64,000 bases of DNA from Acinetobacter sp. SAAs474 (GCF_032823475.1 NZ_CP127913.1:71519-135518); one strand, 5' to 3'; positions 8,702-18,141 are shown, numbered from the stretch's first letter. Notes: generated from the sequence alone by a model not told the origin. Made by a program: numbers and translations.

Positions 8702-9367
8702 ATGCTAACAAAAGGTATTATCCAAACACTGCAAGAAGTAAAAAATACAAATTATAAAGATCAAGCAATATACATTGGTTTTACTGGCCTAGATGGTGCA
8801 GGAAAATCAACACAAGCTGGAATGCTTGGACAATATTTACGATCATTTGATCGGCAATGTTATGTTTGTGAGCCAAAAGATGACCTAGTTCCCCAACTTT
8901 CAATTGCTATAGGAAAAAATAATAGTAAATCTCCAAGAGAGTATTTTGGGACATATCCATTTGAATTATCGAAAGCTTTTAGCGTTGTAAGACATCATTA
9001 TAGTGGTATTTTACCTTTTCTGAATTCTGGGATTGATGTAATTGAACCACGTACAAATTTTTGCAGACTTGGTTTAGCAATCGCACATGATTGTGATGAG
9101 ATAAATAAAGTAGTTGATGTTTATGAAATATCCAAAAAATATGACTTTGTTTTTTGGATTGATACTCCTCCAGAGATTGCATATAAAAGAGTCAATGATA
9201 GAGGAACAGACTATGAACCATTCGAAGAGTTAGATAAATTTCATAAAGCATTATGCCAGATAGCAGATAAAACTTGCATAAGAATTAATGAAATTGGTTC
9301 TAAGGATGATGTTTTTAATAGGATTAAATTAAAGTTGAATGAGCTAATTGGGAAATTAGATAAGTAA
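8702..9367 (+). CDS. Thymidylate-kinase-like protein
   Basis: 221 residues, P-loop NMP kinase of the dTMP kinase type. Walker A is GLDGAGKST at about 29-37 after the strand YIGFTGLDG; later come DVIEPRTNF, FVFWIDTPPEIAYKRVNDRG and a YEPFEELDKFHK segment typical of the LID/C-terminal part. Housekeeping dTMP kinases carry DRY/FVV-type sequences after the P-loop that I do not see, so a different monophosphate substrate is likely. The gap of 63 bases from the kinase gene upstream suggests the same operon. It ends just before an IS3 remnant. Confidence 0.75.
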   Translation: MLTKGIIQTLQEVKNTNYKDQAIYIGFTGLDGAGKSTQAGMLGQYLRSFDRQCYVCEPKDDLVPQLSIAIGKNNSKSPREYFGTYPFELSKAFSVVRHHYSGILPFLNSGIDVIEPRTNFCRLGLAIAHDCDEINKVVDVYEISKKYDFVFWIDTPPEIAYKRVNDRGTDYEPFEELDKFHKALCQIADKTCIRINEIGSKDDVFNRIKLKLNELIGKLDK

Positions 9368-9437
9368 AATAGAATAATATGGGTTGTATTGGGTATGAAA
9401 ACTGTAGATTTTTTATATCTAATATTAATAAGAGTGA

Positions 9438-10679
9438 TGTGTGCTGATAAAAACGAAGACTTTAACTTGGTAAACTATAGATACTCATTAGGAGTTTACC
9501 ATGAGCAAAAAACAAAAGACTTATACGGCAGAATTTAAAGCTGAAGCAATAAAAGCCATTGAAGAAAACAAAGGTAATGTTTCCGAAACAGCACGGCAAC
9601 TCGGTATTTCCATGCAAACTTTATCAAATTGGTACAAGAAAGCAAAAGCAGGCACATTGGCTGGTACACAACAATATTAGCCCGATCTCGTTGCTTTACT
9701 CGAAGAAAATAAGAAACTTAAACAACAACTCAAAACTGCCGAAATGGAGAGAGTTTCTAAAAAAAGCGGCAGCGTACTTTGCCAAAGAAAGTCAGTGAGG
9801 TACGCTTATATGAAAGAGCACAAAAACACATACCCAACTACGATGATGGCTGGATTGCTGAATGTCTCAGTATCAAGGTTTAAGCCAACGAAAAATTCAA
9901 AGCAATCAACAGACAATATTGGTCAAAATTGCCCATGAAAAGACCAATGAAAGCTATGGCTATATTCGGCTGACCAAGTATTTAAAGGCTCAAGGTATCC
10001 AAATTAGCCAATATGCTGTGCGTTGCATTAAACAGAAGAATCACTGTATTGTAAGTGCCATAAGTGTTTTAAAAGAACTACGAATAGTGATAACAATCGT
10101 TCTGTCTACCATAATCTGCTAGACCAACAATTTTCAATGGAAACCCCGAATCAAGCATGGGTAAGTGACATAACGTACATTTGGACATCTGAAGGATGGT
10201 TATATCTGGCAGCCTTAAAAGACCTTTGTACTAAACAGGTAGTTGGGTATAGCGTAAATGAACGGATGACGTCACAGCTTGTTTGTAATGCGTTGAGTAT
10301 GGCTATTCGCAATCATAAGCCAACTAAAGGCCTGATCGTTCATTCAGACAGAGGCCGTCAATATTGCAGTCATGAATATCGGAATATGCTTGAAAAATAT
10401 GAATTTCAGGGTTCAATGAGTAAGAAAGGAGACTGTTTTGACAATGCTCCAATTGAAAGTTTTTGGGGAATATTAAAGAACGAACTTGTACATCATCGGA
10501 ACTATAAAACCAGAGATGAAGCTAAAGCAGATATTACAAAATACATAGAGCTATTTTATAATCAGCAGAGAATTCAGAAAGGTCTGCATTTTAAGACACC
10601 AAATCAGACAGCAGAGGACTTTTACAAGTTGGCTGCATAGAATCTCCCAAGTGGAAGTGTCCTGTTATTTCGGCACACA
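9438..10679 (+). mobile_element. IS3-family element (decayed)
   Basis: About 1.24 kb. Terminal inverted repeats start TGTGTGCTGATAA on the left and finish TTATTTCGGCACACA on the right. The next outer bases (TGA left, TCA right) do not make a clear target duplication. The transposase frames inside are broken, so this copy cannot move by itself. It separates the kinase genes from the glycosyltransferase operon. Confidence 0.8.
9501..10640 (+). pseudogene. IS3-family transposase orfA/orfB, broken
   Basis: orfA starts at the ATG at 9501 (MSKKQKTYTAEFKAEAIKAI, helix-turn-helix ARQLGISMQTLSNWYK) but meets a TAG at 9678-9680 in GTQQY*PDLVALLEEN. orfB needs at least two more frame changes, around 9880 and 10050. 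The last part from 10137 is long and open: WVSDITYIW, VHSDRGRQY and a FDNAPIESFWG segment give the DDE residues, followed by YNQQRIQKGL. Length and motifs fit IS3-group elements. Confidence 0.8.
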
Positions 10680-10933
10680 TCAGAGACTGAAAATAGTGAC
10701 GATGGAAATAATTTGGTAAAAAGTTGTTTTTGTCGGTTAATAGCTTTAGCTCATAATATAATCTTTCATTATGGTTAGAAAATTTTTTCTATCAATAAGA
10801 TAAATTATTTTATTTAAGACTTTTTTGATTTTTTCTAATTTTAGTAAAGTTACAGCAGAAGCTTCTATTATTGACTGCAATAATTTTTTATTAGAAGTTT
10901 ATTTTAAGTTTAATGTTATTAGGATTGTATATT

Positions 10934-11716
10934 ATGTATACTAACCCTACATTTTCTATAATTATTCCTACATTCAATAGACCTAATGAGCTTGTTAGAT
11001 GTCTTGATAGTGTTTCAATTCAAACCTTTAAAGATTATGAGGTAATAGTTGTAGATGATGGTTCAAAAAAAAAGATAGATGAAGAACTATTAAATAATTA
11101 TAAATTTAAGGTAACGTATATTAATAATACAGTTAATCTTGGAGCTGCTAGTGCAAGGAATATTGGTATAAAAGCTGCAACGGGAAAATATTTAAGTTTT
11201 TTAGATGACGACGATGAATATTGTGAAACTTTTTTAGAAGATTCCTTGTCTGTATTAAATAAGAATCCCGAAATTACTCTAACCTGGTGCTCAGTAAGAT
11301 ATGTTAACCCTACTGGTTACATTGACCCTCCTGAAATCCAAGAAATTTTTGTAAAAAAGATAGATGTATTTAAAAAATTACTAAGTATAGGTATAGGCCA
11401 CGGGGTAACTATAAGGGCCTCTCATATAAATCGAATGAAAAGTGTTTTTGATGAAAATATTAGATTAGTTGAAGATACAGATTTATTTATTAGGCTTTTA
11501 TCTAGTGGTTTGGTTCCTTATTTTATTGCTGGCAAGGCTAAAGTCAAAGTACATAACCATGATAAAACAAGAATGACGTCATCTAATTTTAATTTTTTAC
11601 GTGCGAAAGAGTCAAAGTTTTTATTAAAGAAACATGAGGAATTTTTTAGTAAATACCCATCTCTAAAAAAACAATTAGAAAGCCATATTGTTTATTTAGA
11701 AGGAACCGAAATATGA
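10934..11716 (+). CDS. Family 2 glycosyltransferase
   Basis: GT-A-fold inverting glycosyltransferase: FSIIIPTFNRPNELVRCLDSV at the N-terminus, VIVVDDGS, and the metal/nucleotide motif FLDDDDEY. 260 residues with no membrane segment, so probably cytosolic, using a nucleotide-sugar donor. An in-frame ATG at 10913 lies 7 codons earlier; the one chosen has an AGGA about 10 bases upstream and the typical start of the fold. The TGA overlaps the next ATG as ATGA (11713-11716). Base composition is even more AT-rich than the flanks, consistent with transfer. Confidence 0.85.
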   Translation: MYTNPTFSIIIPTFNRPNELVRCLDSVSIQTFKDYEVIVVDDGSKKKIDEELLNNYKFKVTYINNTVNLGAASARNIGIKAATGKYLSFLDDDDEYCETFLEDSLSVLNKNPEITLTWCSVRYVNPTGYIDPPEIQEIFVKKIDVFKKLLSIGIGHGVTIRASHINRMKSVFDENIRLVEDTDLFIRLLSSGLVPYFIAGKAKVKVHNHDKTRMTSSNFNFLRAKESKFLLKKHEEFFSKYPSLKKQLESHIVYLEGTEI

Positions 11717-12843
11717 TTTTAAAAAAAATAGATAAATATTTGTCTTCTTCATTTAAGAAAGCTTTAAAGACTATAGAAGAGGATGTAATTCCAGTCTTAA
11801 AGGATGAATGTGATAGAGTTCATTATAATTCTGAATTTCCATCAGAAACATTTAATAAGATAAAAGAGAAAAAGTTGTTGTCAACTATTATAGATAGTGA
11901 TAGAAATTATTATATTTTTAATGTCTATGATCATTTTTATTTTACATATCTTTTATCTAAGGTTTGTGCATCAGCTGGTATGATATATGCTATGCATATT
12001 GCTCAATTGCATACAATTTATAAAAATAAAATATTAAGTAAAAAAGATGATGAACTTAATATTTTTATTGAAAATCAATTATTAATTGCTTCTGCTACAT
12101 CAGAAATAGGTAAAGGGGGAGATGTTTCTAGAAGTATTGCTACTATAGAAAAAGGAGATAATGATACTTTATATTTAATGAAAAAATGCTCTGTGATCTC
12201 TTATGCAGATTATGCAGATGGTATTTTACTAACAGCTAATAGTTTTGAAAATAAACAAATTTTTATTTATATTGATAAAAGTAAGTACAAATTAAAGCTG
12301 ATGAGTAAATGGGATGCGATGGGATTAAGGGGAACATGTAGTAATGGTTATGTTTTGGAAGCAAAATTTCATGAAAATGATATATTATCTATTTCATCCA
12401 AAGAAATTGTTAATAATTTTATAATGCCATATAGCCATATACTCTGGGCTGCATGTTGGTTTGGTATAGCATCAAATTCGTTTGAAAAAACTTTAGTTTA
12501 TTACAAGTTAAATACAATTAGTAATGCTCAAATTTCAGAAATATATAACAACCTGCTATTGGTTGAAAACTCTATAACTCTAAACTTAATAAATTTTGAA
12601 AAAGGACGGGATGATGATTTTATGAAAAAATTAGAACTTACGTCTTTAAAATCTCAAGTTTCAGAACTTTGTATTAATGTTTGTCTCGATTGCCTTAAAG
12701 TTTTAGGTATAAATGGCTATATTAATGATTCTAAATATAGCATAACACGAAATATAGCTGACTCTTTATCTTCAATAGTTATGATAAATAATAACAGGAT
12801 TAATAATTCAATTTCAGAGTCGTTGAAAATTTTAAAGACTTAA
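11713..12843 (+). CDS. Acyl-CoA-dehydrogenase-like protein
   Basis: 376 residues. Weak but recognisable acyl-CoA dehydrogenase organisation: helical N-terminal domain, then ASATSEIGKGGDVSRSIATIE (flavin-loop region), SYADYADGILLTANSF, and KWDAMGLRGTCSNGYVLEA, which matches the MG.RGTGS..V motif. A C-terminal four-helix domain follows. Such enzymes oxidise acyl-CoA or carrier-bound acyl or aminoacyl groups with FAD. I do not see the usual catalytic Glu context clearly, so it may be non-classical. Coupled by a 4-bp overlap to the glycosyltransferase. In a biosynthetic setting it could desaturate or hydroxylate an intermediate. Confidence 0.6.
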   Translation: MILKKIDKYLSSSFKKALKTIEEDVIPVLKDECDRVHYNSEFPSETFNKIKEKKLLSTIIDSDRNYYIFNVYDHFYFTYLLSKVCASAGMIYAMHIAQLHTIYKNKILSKKDDELNIFIENQLLIASATSEIGKGGDVSRSIATIEKGDNDTLYLMKKCSVISYADYADGILLTANSFENKQIFIYIDKSKYKLKLMSKWDAMGLRGTCSNGYVLEAKFHENDILSISSKEIVNNFIMPYSHILWAACWFGIASNSFEKTLVYYKLNTISNAQISEIYNNLLLVENSITLNLINFEKGRDDDFMKKLELTSLKSQVSELCINVCLDCLKVLGINGYINDSKYSITRNIADSLSSIVMINNNRINNSISESLKILKT

Positions 12844-12891
12844 TCTGTTATAGAACAAAAACATTTCGAATCACTTTTTTGGGACTATTTT

Positions 12892-13758
12892 ATGAAACCA
12901 TTGAATTTATTTTTAAATGAACTTTTAACTGTTGAGTCTGGCATATCAACTGAAAAAAAAATATGGTACAAAGAAAATTTCAATAAGAAAGTAATAGATT
13001 ACTATGAAACTATAAAACCTGGGGTGGTTAAAAGAGATTTAAAAACTGGAAAACCAATTTTAAAGAAATTAACTGTTAAAGAGTATTTTTCAACATTGGG
13101 CGTAATACATTTATTCAAACCAGATGATCAAAATAGTTTGAAAATAATGCAATATCACTCAATAAATGCATTAGGTTTTGTAGGTTATCAATTTGGTGAG
13201 GCTTTATTGTATGATTTAGGTTTTTATGTTCCAACTAAAAAAAAATACAATGATACTTTATTTGATTCACTATATTTAGGCGGGCTTAGTGATGATATAT
13301 GGAGTGAAGATGTTTCTATATTTCCATCTAATAGTGAATCTTTTGGAAAAATTATTTTAGCTACTCATATTAATCTGTGGGAAGGTAGTTTTAAAGGGAT
13401 AGATGGTTTAAATTATTTTGAAGATTTAAAAAAACCAGTTATTCAAGATAAAATTATACTGGAAGCTTTTTCATATAATATAAGTGTATTGAAAGGATTG
13501 TTTAAAGTGAGTAAGGGAATAGATATATTGGATATATTCAAAGAAAATTTGAAATCTGATGATCTCTTTTCTGAACTTTTTAAATTGCATGGTGTAGGTA
13601 TTTTATCTGGTGTCCTTGCAGCAATGCATTTGTGTGGACCTTATGGTTTTTATGATTTATACATTAAAAACAAAATAAGCTTTGATGAATTCTCTATGTC
13701 AATAGTTGAATATATAGAGAAATTTTCCAACTACGATGTTTTTGAATTGTATATGTAA
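12892..13758 (+). CDS. Unrecognised 288-residue protein
   Basis: I do not recognise this family with confidence. It lacks a signal peptide and membrane segments and looks mostly helical. Residues 84-102 read YHSINALGFVGYQFGEALL, followed by DLGFYVP, and later LWEGSFKGIDGLNYFEDLKKPVIQDK; the GYQFGEA...W.G..GI...F....VQ pattern faintly recalls phage-type lysozyme or transglycosylase domains, but the catalytic Glu cannot be assigned. A helix-rich C-terminus (GVLAAMHLCGPYGFYDLYIK) follows. It lies 48 bases after the acyl-CoA-dehydrogenase-like gene in the same direction, so is probably in one operon with it. An IS5 element begins right after its stop. Confidence 0.55.
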   Translation: MKPLNLFLNELLTVESGISTEKKIWYKENFNKKVIDYYETIKPGVVKRDLKTGKPILKKLTVKEYFSTLGVIHLFKPDDQNSLKIMQYHSINALGFVGYQFGEALLYDLGFYVPTKKKYNDTLFDSLYLGGLSDDIWSEDVSIFPSNSESFGKIILATHINLWEGSFKGIDGLNYFEDLKKPVIQDKIILEAFSYNISVLKGLFKVSKGIDILDIFKENLKSDDLFSELFKLHGVGILSGVLAAMHLCGPYGFYDLYIKNKISFDEFSMSIVEYIEKFSNYDVFELYM

Positions 13759-13781
13759 TCTTATTAGAGTTCTTTCATAAG

Positions 13782-14252
13782 TCATTTTCTGCTCAGTTCC
13801 ATATTATAAATTCCAGCAATTAAATTAAATCTTAAACCCAGTCTTTTTCCTCGGTTACGATATCGCTCAGCAAGAATTTTAAAGGTTTTCAAACGACCAA
13901 ATATATGCTCAATGCTGATTCTCCTCTTGTTTATTTCTTGATTATAAATTTTCAGCTCAGGATCTAGTGTGCAACGCTTTTTTGCTTTTAATGGCAATAG
14001 ACTATTCGGATACACAGCATAAAATCCTTGATAGCCCTTATCTGCAAGAATAAAGCCACCTACAGGAATCTGATGCAAGTTACGTTTGAACAATTCGAAA
14101 TCATGCACAGCACCTCGGCTTGTACATAAACTCAGAATTTGCTGAGTTCTATAATGAATGATCGCTTGAACTTTGAAAGTATATGCTTTCTTCTTGCCGC
14201 TATAGCTTTTTTTCTGTTTTTTTAGGCCGTTGTATTGGAATTTCTGTAGCAT
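13782..14252 (-). CDS. IS5-family transposase, second frame
   Basis: 156 residues: the catalytic half of the transposase, with RGAVHDFELFKRN, GFILADKGYQGFY and NKRRISIEHIFGRLKTFKIL (C-terminal Glu helix). It overlaps the first frame by about 50 bp around an A-run (CCTAAAAAAACAG on the coding strand), the expected place for programmed ribosomal frameshifting, so the two frames probably give one fusion transposase. Confidence 0.8.
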   Translation of the reverse strand: MLQKFQYNGLKKQKKSYSGKKKAYTFKVQAIIHYRTQQILSLCTSRGAVHDFELFKRNLHQIPVGGFILADKGYQGFYAVYPNSLLPLKAKKRCTLDPELKIYNQEINKRRISIEHIFGRLKTFKILAERYRNRGKRLGLRFNLIAGIYNMELSRK

Positions 14253-14595
14253 CTACGATCACCACCTTCCAGTCTATGCCTTCACCTTCTGGCAAATGCT
14301 TCGGTAAATTAAATAGATTAGACTTGATGAGGCAATCCTCTATATGACGCATAATTCTTGAAGCTGTGGGCTCTGAAACTCCGTAACTTGTAGCAACATG
14401 AAATAAGGTTCGGTATTCACGCCAATAGCTTAGGCATAAGAGAATCTGATCCTCTATGCTTAATTTGGGTGGCCTGCCTTTGGAAGGAGTTTGCTTCTTT
14501 AATTGCTCAACCATTAAATCAAAAGTTGACCACGAGATGCCTGTATAGCGCTTAAACTGTGTTTCAGAAAGCTTTTTTGAGTCGATGTATTTCAT
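14200..14595 (-). CDS. IS5-family transposase, first frame
   Basis: 131 residues: the N-terminal half, with a helix-turn-helix-like segment (LFHVATSYGVSEPTASRIMRHIE) and the first catalytic stretch KVVIVDATEIPIQRPKK. It continues into the second frame through a shift at the A-run near 14215-14230. No stop before that point, so the element may be functional. Confidence 0.8.
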   Translation of the reverse strand: MKYIDSKKLSETQFKRYTGISWSTFDLMVEQLKKQTPSKGRPPKLSIEDQILLCLSYWREYRTLFHVATSYGVSEPTASRIMRHIEDCLIKSNLFNLPKHLPEGEGIDWKVVIVDATEIPIQRPKKTEKKL

Positions 14596-14678
14596 CTACA
14601 AATTATGTACGAATACTCAGAAAATTAGAGACTAAATATTAGTCAGAAGATGACTATTTTTTGATTTATGAAAGATAT

Positions 14679-15971
14679 CTATTGATTGCTATTTTTAATA
14701 TTTTTAATAGAAATATAGCTAAATAATTGTAAAATAATTATATATAAGAAAAATATATTCCAACTGTAATTGTTAATTAAAAAAGATGCAATTGGGACCG
14801 TAATTAATAAAGAAGCCGTCGATAGAGATGATGCTATAGAATATTTAAATGATGCTCTTGGTTCATCTATTGATCGCATTAGAAAATTTGAGAAAGTATA
14901 AGTGATGAAGCTGGAAGAGATGATATTAAGTGAAAATAAAATTATTAAAGCACTCTTGCTTTTATAATCTAGTGAATTTATAAGAATAAAAAGAAATATA
15001 TTTGTGGTTTTTAAAATTAATGATGTAATCATTATTGATTTTAATGAAAATATTTTAGTTATATGTGGCCATAGATATCCGCATAATAAGACAGCTAGTA
15101 AAGGGAGTATGATGTTAATTGTTCCAAAATATTCAAGCGTTAATTTAAATTCTTTGATTAAAAAAATTATAACAAATGATGATAATGTTAAGTCGAATAG
15201 CTTATAGAATATTAAATAAATATATATTTCTTTTAGGCTATTAAAAACCGATTTTGATTCTTTAAAATTGTAAAGGCTTGTTGTTGCAATGAAGAATATT
15301 GAAATAATAGGAATCAATAACAATAGATGATATTTTTGTTTTTTGAAAAATTGTAACATTAATTTAAAACTTGATATTGAGAAAATCAAAGTACAAGCTA
15401 AAAATATAAAAGATGAAAATATAAATAAATAATTTAGATCTCCTTTGAATATAAGATTGAAAAGGAAAATTATTCCACCTCCTGCGAATATTGATGAGAT
15501 CCTCCAGCCAAATATATGTAATGAAAGGGGGTGATGACGATTATCACTATTATAATTTTTAATTAAGTTTATATCTGTTAATATGTCAAAGCTAGCACCT
15601 AAGAATGCAAGATTAAATAGCATTATGTAAAAAAATTCCTTATTGCTGTTAATGGCTAAAACTAATATCAGGAAATTGAAACCTATAATCATTACAAATA
15701 AAGATAACCAATTGTGAATATTTTTTGCCTTTATGTCATCTGCAAATCCACTCCATAAAAATTTAAAGGAATATGGAAGTAGTACGAAAGCCAATGAGGA
15801 TATAAATGTTATTGAATAGCCTAAATCAGTTAGAACGGCTTGTAATGTTATTGTAAGAAAGCAATATATATATCCTGATAAAAAACCATAGCTAAAAATT
15901 TTCACTCGATTTGTGTTGTGCAATTTTTCATCACTTAAACTGGTTTTTATATTTAAAGTGTTTTTAGCCAT
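14679..15971 (-). CDS. AmpG/PAT-type MFS permease
   Basis: 430 residues with about 12 hydrophobic segments. The first loop and helix pair (GFLSGYIYCFLTITLQAVLTDLGY, then LLPYSFKFLWSGFADD) is the signature of the PAT/AmpG branch of the MFS, whose known members import muropeptides or acetyl-CoA across the inner membrane. Similar permeases occur in natural-product loci as exporters. Beside two D-Ala-D-Ala-ligase-like genes, a role in moving a peptide or muropeptide-like product is plausible but unproven. The only gene in this part on the minus strand besides IS genes; divergent from nothing, its promoter lies near 15972-16010. Confidence 0.75.
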   Translation of the reverse strand: MAKNTLNIKTSLSDEKLHNTNRVKIFSYGFLSGYIYCFLTITLQAVLTDLGYSITFISSLAFVLLPYSFKFLWSGFADDIKAKNIHNWLSLFVMIIGFNFLILVLAINSNKEFFYIMLFNLAFLGASFDILTDINLIKNYNSDNRHHPLSLHIFGWRISSIFAGGGIIFLFNLIFKGDLNYLFIFSSFIFLACTLIFSISSFKLMLQFFKKQKYHLLLLIPIISIFFIATTSLYNFKESKSVFNSLKEIYIYLIFYKLFDLTLSSFVIIFLIKEFKLTLEYFGTINIILPLLAVLLCGYLWPHITKIFSLKSIMITSLILKTTNIFLFILINSLDYKSKSALIILFSLNIISSSFITYTFSNFLMRSIDEPRASFKYSIASSLSTASLLITVPIASFLINNYSWNIFFLYIIILQLFSYISIKNIKNSNQ

Positions 15972-15983
15972 AAGCTACAGTCT

Positions 15984-16658
15984 ATATTATTTTTTTGAAA
16001 ATTTGGGATGTGATTTTATTTTTTCCATTTTTTTTTAAAAAGTCATTAAAAAAACTATTTTTAATTTACTGTTGTTCGTTAAATACGCTCTTAATAAATA
16101 TATTTCATTCCATGATCTATTTTGTTCTAAAACCCAAGTTTTAGGATACTCAAATGGGTAAAATATGTCGTGAAAGTGAACTATAATCCCAGGTTTTAGT
16201 CTGGGAATAATGTTGAAAACAATATGTCACTTCTAGATTTAGCTATGTGTGATGAGTCAATAAATATTATATCGTTTGCATTTAGGTCTTTAAATATTGA
16301 AACTTTTATATCTTGAATCATTTTTTCATATATTTCTATATTCTTTGAATCTTTTTTCTTTATTAATTTTTTTAGTCTACTTGGATTGGGGTCTATAAAT
16401 GTAATTTTTGGTTTATTTTTTTCATATTCTATAACATCTAGTAAGAAGCCTGAAGAAAAACCAGAGCCAATCTCTATGATTTTATTTGGTTTGTAGCTTT
16501 TTATAATTGAGTAATATATAAAGGCATCTCCTTTTATCTGATAAAATTTTGTCAAATTTGTCAGTTATTTTAATCCATCTATTCCATAATTTAAGCATAT
16601 CTTCTATACTCAGCTCAATATTTGGAATATATTTGTTATTTAAATTTTTGAGATAATG
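15984..16658 (-). pseudogene. Class I SAM methyltransferase, truncated and frameshifted
   Basis: The clean frame 16196-16555 reads KPNKIIEIGSGFSSGFLLD (SAM motif I), ITFIDPNPSRLKKLI (motif II acidic residue) and DIIFIDSSHIAKS. It ends early, but in the next frame the family C-terminus continues: IIPRLKPGIIVHFHDIFYPFEYP and TWVLEQNRSWNEIYLLRAYL. Upstream, another frame reads SIEDMLKLWNRWIKITDKF just before the first. All three shifts can be explained by one-base length changes in short homopolymers (A-run near 16545, T-run near 16213, T-run near 16047). The 5' end is replaced by an IS982 fragment at about 16660. Confidence 0.7.
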
Positions 16659-16659
16659 G

Positions 16660-17169
16660 TGTTTATTTTCTCCTTTAATCTGCTTTTTAAATCTTGGCTA
16701 ATGTAGCCTCGATCCGCATAAATCTTGGCTTCTAAGCCGTTAACTAATTGCTCAACCATTTTGATGTCAGCAACATGACCATTTGATAAAGCTGAACATG
16801 CTATTTCACCCAATTGATTCATCGCAATATGTAATTTACAACCATAAAACCAACCCATCGAACTTTTACCACGAGTTGCAATTTTAGCTAGAGATTTATG
16901 GCGCTGAATCCGTTGATTTTTACAGACTGGTAGTGTTGTTGAATCAATCCATAAATATTGTTTATCTTGACCTTTTATCAGTGACACATGTAAAGCATGT
17001 AGGGCGAGTTGGTGCATATTGCTCAAATGAATCATACGTTAATAACAAGATAAGTACTTAAATAAATGAATTTTGTCTTCTTTGAGCCATGCGAAAAAGG
17101 CTTTGAAATTATTGAAATGAGAGCATTTGTACCAAATGGCAATAAAGCAGATCTCTGAAATTGTGAGTT
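16660..17169 (-). mobile_element. IS982 fragment
   Basis: Minus-strand internal piece of an IS982 element nearly identical to the copy at 60127-61100: MIHLSNMHQLALHALHVSLI, LWIDSTTLPVCKNQRIQRHKS and IYADRGYISQDLKSRL are visible in the frame 16640-17035. Both IS ends are missing. The left break is near 16660 (methyltransferase remnant), the right break at 17169-17170, where the IS3-type left end begins, so the IS3 element inserted into, or recombined with, this copy. Confidence 0.8.
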
Positions 17170-18140
17170 TGTATTAACCCCCAATTAAAACGGACACTCA
17201 AAATTAAGATCTAGGCATAGAACTAGAGTTAAGGAGTGTCTTATGGAACGTATTGAAGTTATTACATCGGCTCAACGTCGTAGACGTTATACAGGTCAAC
17301 AAAAAGCACAGTTTGTTGCTATGACCATGCAACCTGGATCATCCGTTTCTTCTGTTGCTAGACAGTATGGTATTGCCCCAAGTTTACTGTTTAAATGGAA
17401 GAAACTTATGCAAGATGGTGGAGTAATTGCCGTGGAAGCCAATGATCAAGTCGTCAGTGTTTCAGACTACAATGCACTATTAAAAAAAGTAAAACAGCTT
17501 GAACAAATGCTTGGTCGAAAGATCGTCGAAGCAGAAATTCTCAAAGATGCTTTAGAGATTGCTCAGACAAAAAAGTACATATCGCATATGCCCTTATTAC
17601 CACCAGACGATACCCAACACAACAAATAGCGCTGACACTCGGTGTGGCGAGATCGAACCTTTATCGTCGCTTAAAGCAACCAAATCCGACCTCTCGTTCG
17701 AGATATAACAAAATGGAGGATCGCATTCTATTGCCTATGATTCGGGACATCTGTGACCAACGCCCCAGTAATGGCTATAGACGTATTACCGCACATCTTA
17801 ACCGTCACTTAAAGGCAAATACGATGTCATTAAAACAAGTGAATCATAAGCGTATTTACCGCATCATGAAACAGAATGATTTACTGCTCACTCGACCTAA
17901 ACGACTTCAGAATGATCGTACACATGAGGGTAAAGTTATTGTTTCGGAGTCAAATAAAAGGTGGAGTTCGGATGGCTTTGAAATCAAATGTTGGAATGGT
18001 GAAAAAGTAAGGGTTGTCTTCAGTTTAGACTGCTGTGATCGAGAAATTATGAGTTATGCAGCAACAACAGCAGGCATCAGTAGTGAAATGGTCTGTGACA
18101 TACTTGTACAGAGTATGGAGCGACGGTTCGGTATAGTGTA
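17170..18140 (+). mobile_element. IS3-family (IS2-like) element, left part only
   Basis: Left inverted repeat TGTATTAACCCCCAATTAAA followed by ACGGACAC. The matching right end is not here; it occurs at 39931 on another fragment. The element breaks off at about 18140 inside orfB. 110 bp (17973-18082) are repeated, apparently without mismatch, at 39452-39561. Confidence 0.8.
17243..17629 (+). CDS. IS2-like transposase orfA
   Basis: 128 residues with an N-terminal helix-turn-helix (FVAMTMQPGSSVSSVARQYG IAPSLLFKWKK) and a leucine-zipper-like coiled coil (YNALLKKVKQLEQMLGRKIVEAEILKDALE), the usual organisation of IS2-group orfA (InsC-like). SD-like AAGGAG precedes the ATG. The element has lost its 3' half, so the protein could at most act as a DNA-binding regulator or in trans. 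Confidence 0.85.
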   Translation: MERIEVITSAQRRRRYTGQQKAQFVAMTMQPGSSVSSVARQYGIAPSLLFKWKKLMQDGGVIAVEANDQVVSVSDYNALLKKVKQLEQMLGRKIVEAEILKDALEIAQTKKYISHMPLLPPDDTQHNK

Positions 18141-18141
18141 A
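17644..18141 (+). pseudogene. IS2-like transposase orfB, truncated
   Basis: Begins in the frame after orfA (RSNLYRRLKQPNP, then RPSNGYRRITAHLNRH and NHKRIYRIMKQNDLLL) and carries the first catalytic Asp region (RWSSDGFEIKCWNGEKVRVVFSLDCCDREI). It ends abruptly after MERRFG; the second Asp and the Glu are missing. The corresponding C-terminal half is on the fragment at 39452-39931. Confidence 0.8.

Larger units (their letters stand above)
13771..14675 (-). mobile_element. IS5-family (ISL2-like) element
   Basis: About 905 bp with imperfect inverted repeats TCTTTCATAAGTCA (left) and TGATTTATGAAAGA (right). It carries a two-frame transposase on the minus strand. I could not settle a target duplication. 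It lies between the unrecognised gene and the permease gene, 3 bp from the latter's stop. Confidence 0.75.
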
